The translations under genes were made by a program, and so were the position numbers. Positions 5,811 through 7,122 of a stretch of 7,122 bases of DNA are shown one piece after another. Under the pieces are notes generated by a model. That model was not told the DNA's origin, did no database searches, and saw only the letters and a program-made list of their open reading frames with translations. This DNA comes from Bacteroidota bacterium (GTDB lineage Bacteria > Bacteroidota > Bacteroidia > Chitinophagales > Chitinophagaceae). Position 1 is the stretch's first letter. Each line of letters starts with the position of its first letter. Location of the stretch: the NCBI GenBank assembly GCA_947461985.1, contig CANHNT010000105.1:1-7122 (forward strand), written 5' to 3'.

Positions 5811-7122
5811 TTACTTTAATAATGGTAATATAATATTAGGCTTACCAATTTGTTTTATTTTCCCATTTTCTAGCCAAATAATCATATCCGCTTTTTCAGC
5901 AAATGGTTTATGACCCGTTGCAATTACACAGGTTGTATTTTTTAGTTCATATATATATTCTACAATCCTTTGGTTAGATAAATTGTCCGCTAATTCAAAT
6001 GGTTCATCAAAAAGCATTAATTCAGGCTGATTCATTATTGCTCTTAATAAAAGAATATTTTTAGCAAAAATTGTACTCAACCCCTTACCAGTTGGCTGAA
6101 GAACAGTCTCAAAAGCATTTGGTAATTGACTTATAAATTCATCAATCCCTAATTTTTTTGCAGTTTGCATAATAGTAGCAGCATCAATATTTTCATTACC
6201 CATGCATATATTTTCAAAAAGTGTACCGTCGAATATATCTTGTTCGTGATAGAAAATGCCAATATTTTTTCTATATTCTTTTTGATTTAAATTATTTAAT
6301 GGAATATTATTGATATTTATTGTACCACTATAATTTTTAATTGTTCCGCCTATCACTTCAAGCAAAACCGATTTTCCAGCTCCACCATCACCAATTATAC
6401 ATACTTTTTGGCCTGATACTATTTCAAAATCAATATTATTTAAGAGGATCTTTCCATCTTCTTTTTGGCAAATCAATTTCTTAACATCAATTATAGTTCC
6501 ATTCGAATTTCTCGAAAAAGGTATATTCCCTGTTGCTTCTTCTTTTTTTGATATGATACTATCAAGCTTTTCTATGCCAGTCAATATATTATATCCAACT
6601 TCTAAATTCAATATTAATTTTTCGACTGCTGAAAGTATCAATAAGATTACAATTTCTGCTGCGATAAATTGCCCAATGTTTAATTGTTGATTTACTAATA
6701 ATATTGCACCAATAATTAGCATAATTGCTGAAATCAATACTTTAAATGCAACTAAACTCCAATATTGAAATTTCAATATTTCAAAATGTTTAGTCTTTGA
6801 AATCAAATAATTAGTAATTAATTTATCTGCTTTTTTGATGTGAAAGTTATTCTGACTAGAAATTTTAAATGTTTTGTACGAACGTGCAATTTCTTCTAAC
6901 CAACTAGCAACTTCATATTTGTCTTCACTTTCATTATAAGATGCAATTAATCCTTTTTGAGTTGTGTATTTGAAAATCAAAAAAAGTACTAAAAATAATA
7001 ATAAGCCCAGTGCTATAAATATGGTATTGTAAAAGGATAGTAATATTAACCCGAAAATAATTTGAATTACAGCAAGTGGGATATCTAATAGAATTTTTGA
7101 CAATCCTTTTTGTAAATTAGTA
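5811..7122 (-). CDS. ABC exporter permease/ATPase (type-I-secretion-like), 5' end outside window
   Basis: The frame runs off the right edge, with 436 residues visible; the TTG at 7103 is an internal Leu, so the true start is outside the window. Residues are numbered from that Leu. Four transmembrane helices are visible (about 5-25, 27-44, 116-137, 143-165); the first two of the usual six, and any N-terminal peptidase domain, would lie beyond the edge. The nucleotide-binding domain (about 204-430) has Walker A GDGGAGKS (238-245), Q-loop Gln288, Walker B LMLFDE (362-367, D366/E367) and H-loop His398. The LSGGQ signature is degenerate (GKGLSTIFAKNI, 339-350), the D-loop is altered (FELADN, 369-374) and no A-loop aromatic is seen near 208-216. 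The protein resembles a Bacteroidota exporter subfamily that, as I recall, also has a divergent signature. It would energise export of a peptide, protein or small molecule through the HlyD/TolC partners. Confidence 0.92.
   Translation of the reverse strand, partial: TNLQKGLSKILLDIPLAVIQIIFGLILLSFYNTIFIALGLLLFLVLFLIFKYTTQKGLIASYNESEDKYEVASWLEEIARSYKTFKISSQNNFHIKKADKLITNYLISKTKHFEILKFQYWSLVAFKVLISAIMLIIGAILLVNQQLNIGQFIAAEIVILLILSAVEKLILNLEVGYNILTGIEKLDSIISKKEEATGNIPFSRNSNGTIIDVKKLICQKEDGKILLNNIDFEIVSGQKVCIIGDGGAGKSVLLEVIGGTIKNYSGTININNIPLNNLNQKEYRKNIGIFYHEQDIFDGTLFENICMGNENIDAATIMQTAKKLGIDEFISQLPNAFETVLQPTGKGLSTIFAKNILLLRAIMNQPELMLFDEPFELADNLSNQRIVEYIYELKNTTCVIATGHKPFAEKADMIIWLENGKIKQIGKPNIILPLLK
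6761..6780. repeat. 20-bp perfect palindrome inside the ABC gene
   Basis: AATATTGAAATTTCAATATT is identical to its reverse complement. It lies in the coding region between the second and third visible transmembrane helices and encodes part of ILKFQYW. The presence is certain; a function is doubtful, because AT-rich codons (ATA, TTG, AAA, TTT, CAA, TAT) can create it by chance. Confidence 0.55.

Noticed and set aside
1..7122. CRISPR array, tRNA, rRNA, insertion sequence or phage integration signals
   Set aside because: No spaced direct repeats, cloverleaf-like segments, transposase or integrase motifs were seen on either strand by reading.

Overview
The window looks like AT-rich chromosomal DNA of a member of the Bacteroidota. 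The evidence is the low-GC coding style, A/T-rich leaders without Shine-Dalgarno motifs, a lipoprotein signal ending in FFSC-SD, and the closest family resemblances (TIGR03643/DUF2805, DUF2256, DUF3050 and a Bacteroidota-style ABC/HlyD/TolC exporter). I cannot place it below phylum. No tRNA, rRNA, CRISPR array, insertion sequence or integrase is visible, and no gene-free stretch reaches 300 bases.

Left part (1-1382, plus strand): the end of a small Trp-rich lipoprotein gene whose start lies outside the window, then a SOUL/heme-binding-like gene (532-1125). The latter overlaps a TIGR03643-type small helical protein gene (1113-1382) by 13 bases. Middle part (1401-2184, minus strand): an AlkB-like 2-oxoglutarate/Fe(II) oxygenase gene, overlapping by 11 bases a 58-residue Cys4 protein of the DUF2256 type (1401-1577), which is short enough to be missed by automatic calling. 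The DUF2256 and TIGR03643 genes converge with only 18 bases between them. Divergent from alkB is a DUF3050 gene (2278-3036), probably of the heme-oxygenase-like fold.

Right part (3069-7122, minus strand): a tight three-gene export operon read right to left. It encodes an ABC permease/ATPase (N-terminus beyond the right edge), a HlyD-type membrane fusion protein 2 bases downstream, and a TolC-type outer-membrane factor 7 bases further on. Together they would form a type-I-secretion-like conduit from cytoplasm to cell surface. The ATPase has intact Walker A, Walker B and H-loop but a badly degenerate LSGGQ signature. No substrate gene is visible. Two AT-rich palindromes lie at the convergent junction between this operon and the DUF3050 gene.

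The most noteworthy cluster is SOUL - TIGR03643 / DUF2256 - AlkB - DUF3050. It joins a nucleic-acid alkylation-repair enzyme with two small conserved uncharacterised proteins, a heme-binding-like protein and a likely heme-oxygenase-fold protein. A stress or damage-response role is an inference from neighbourhood, not something the sequence proves. I do not see a clearly new multi-gene system.
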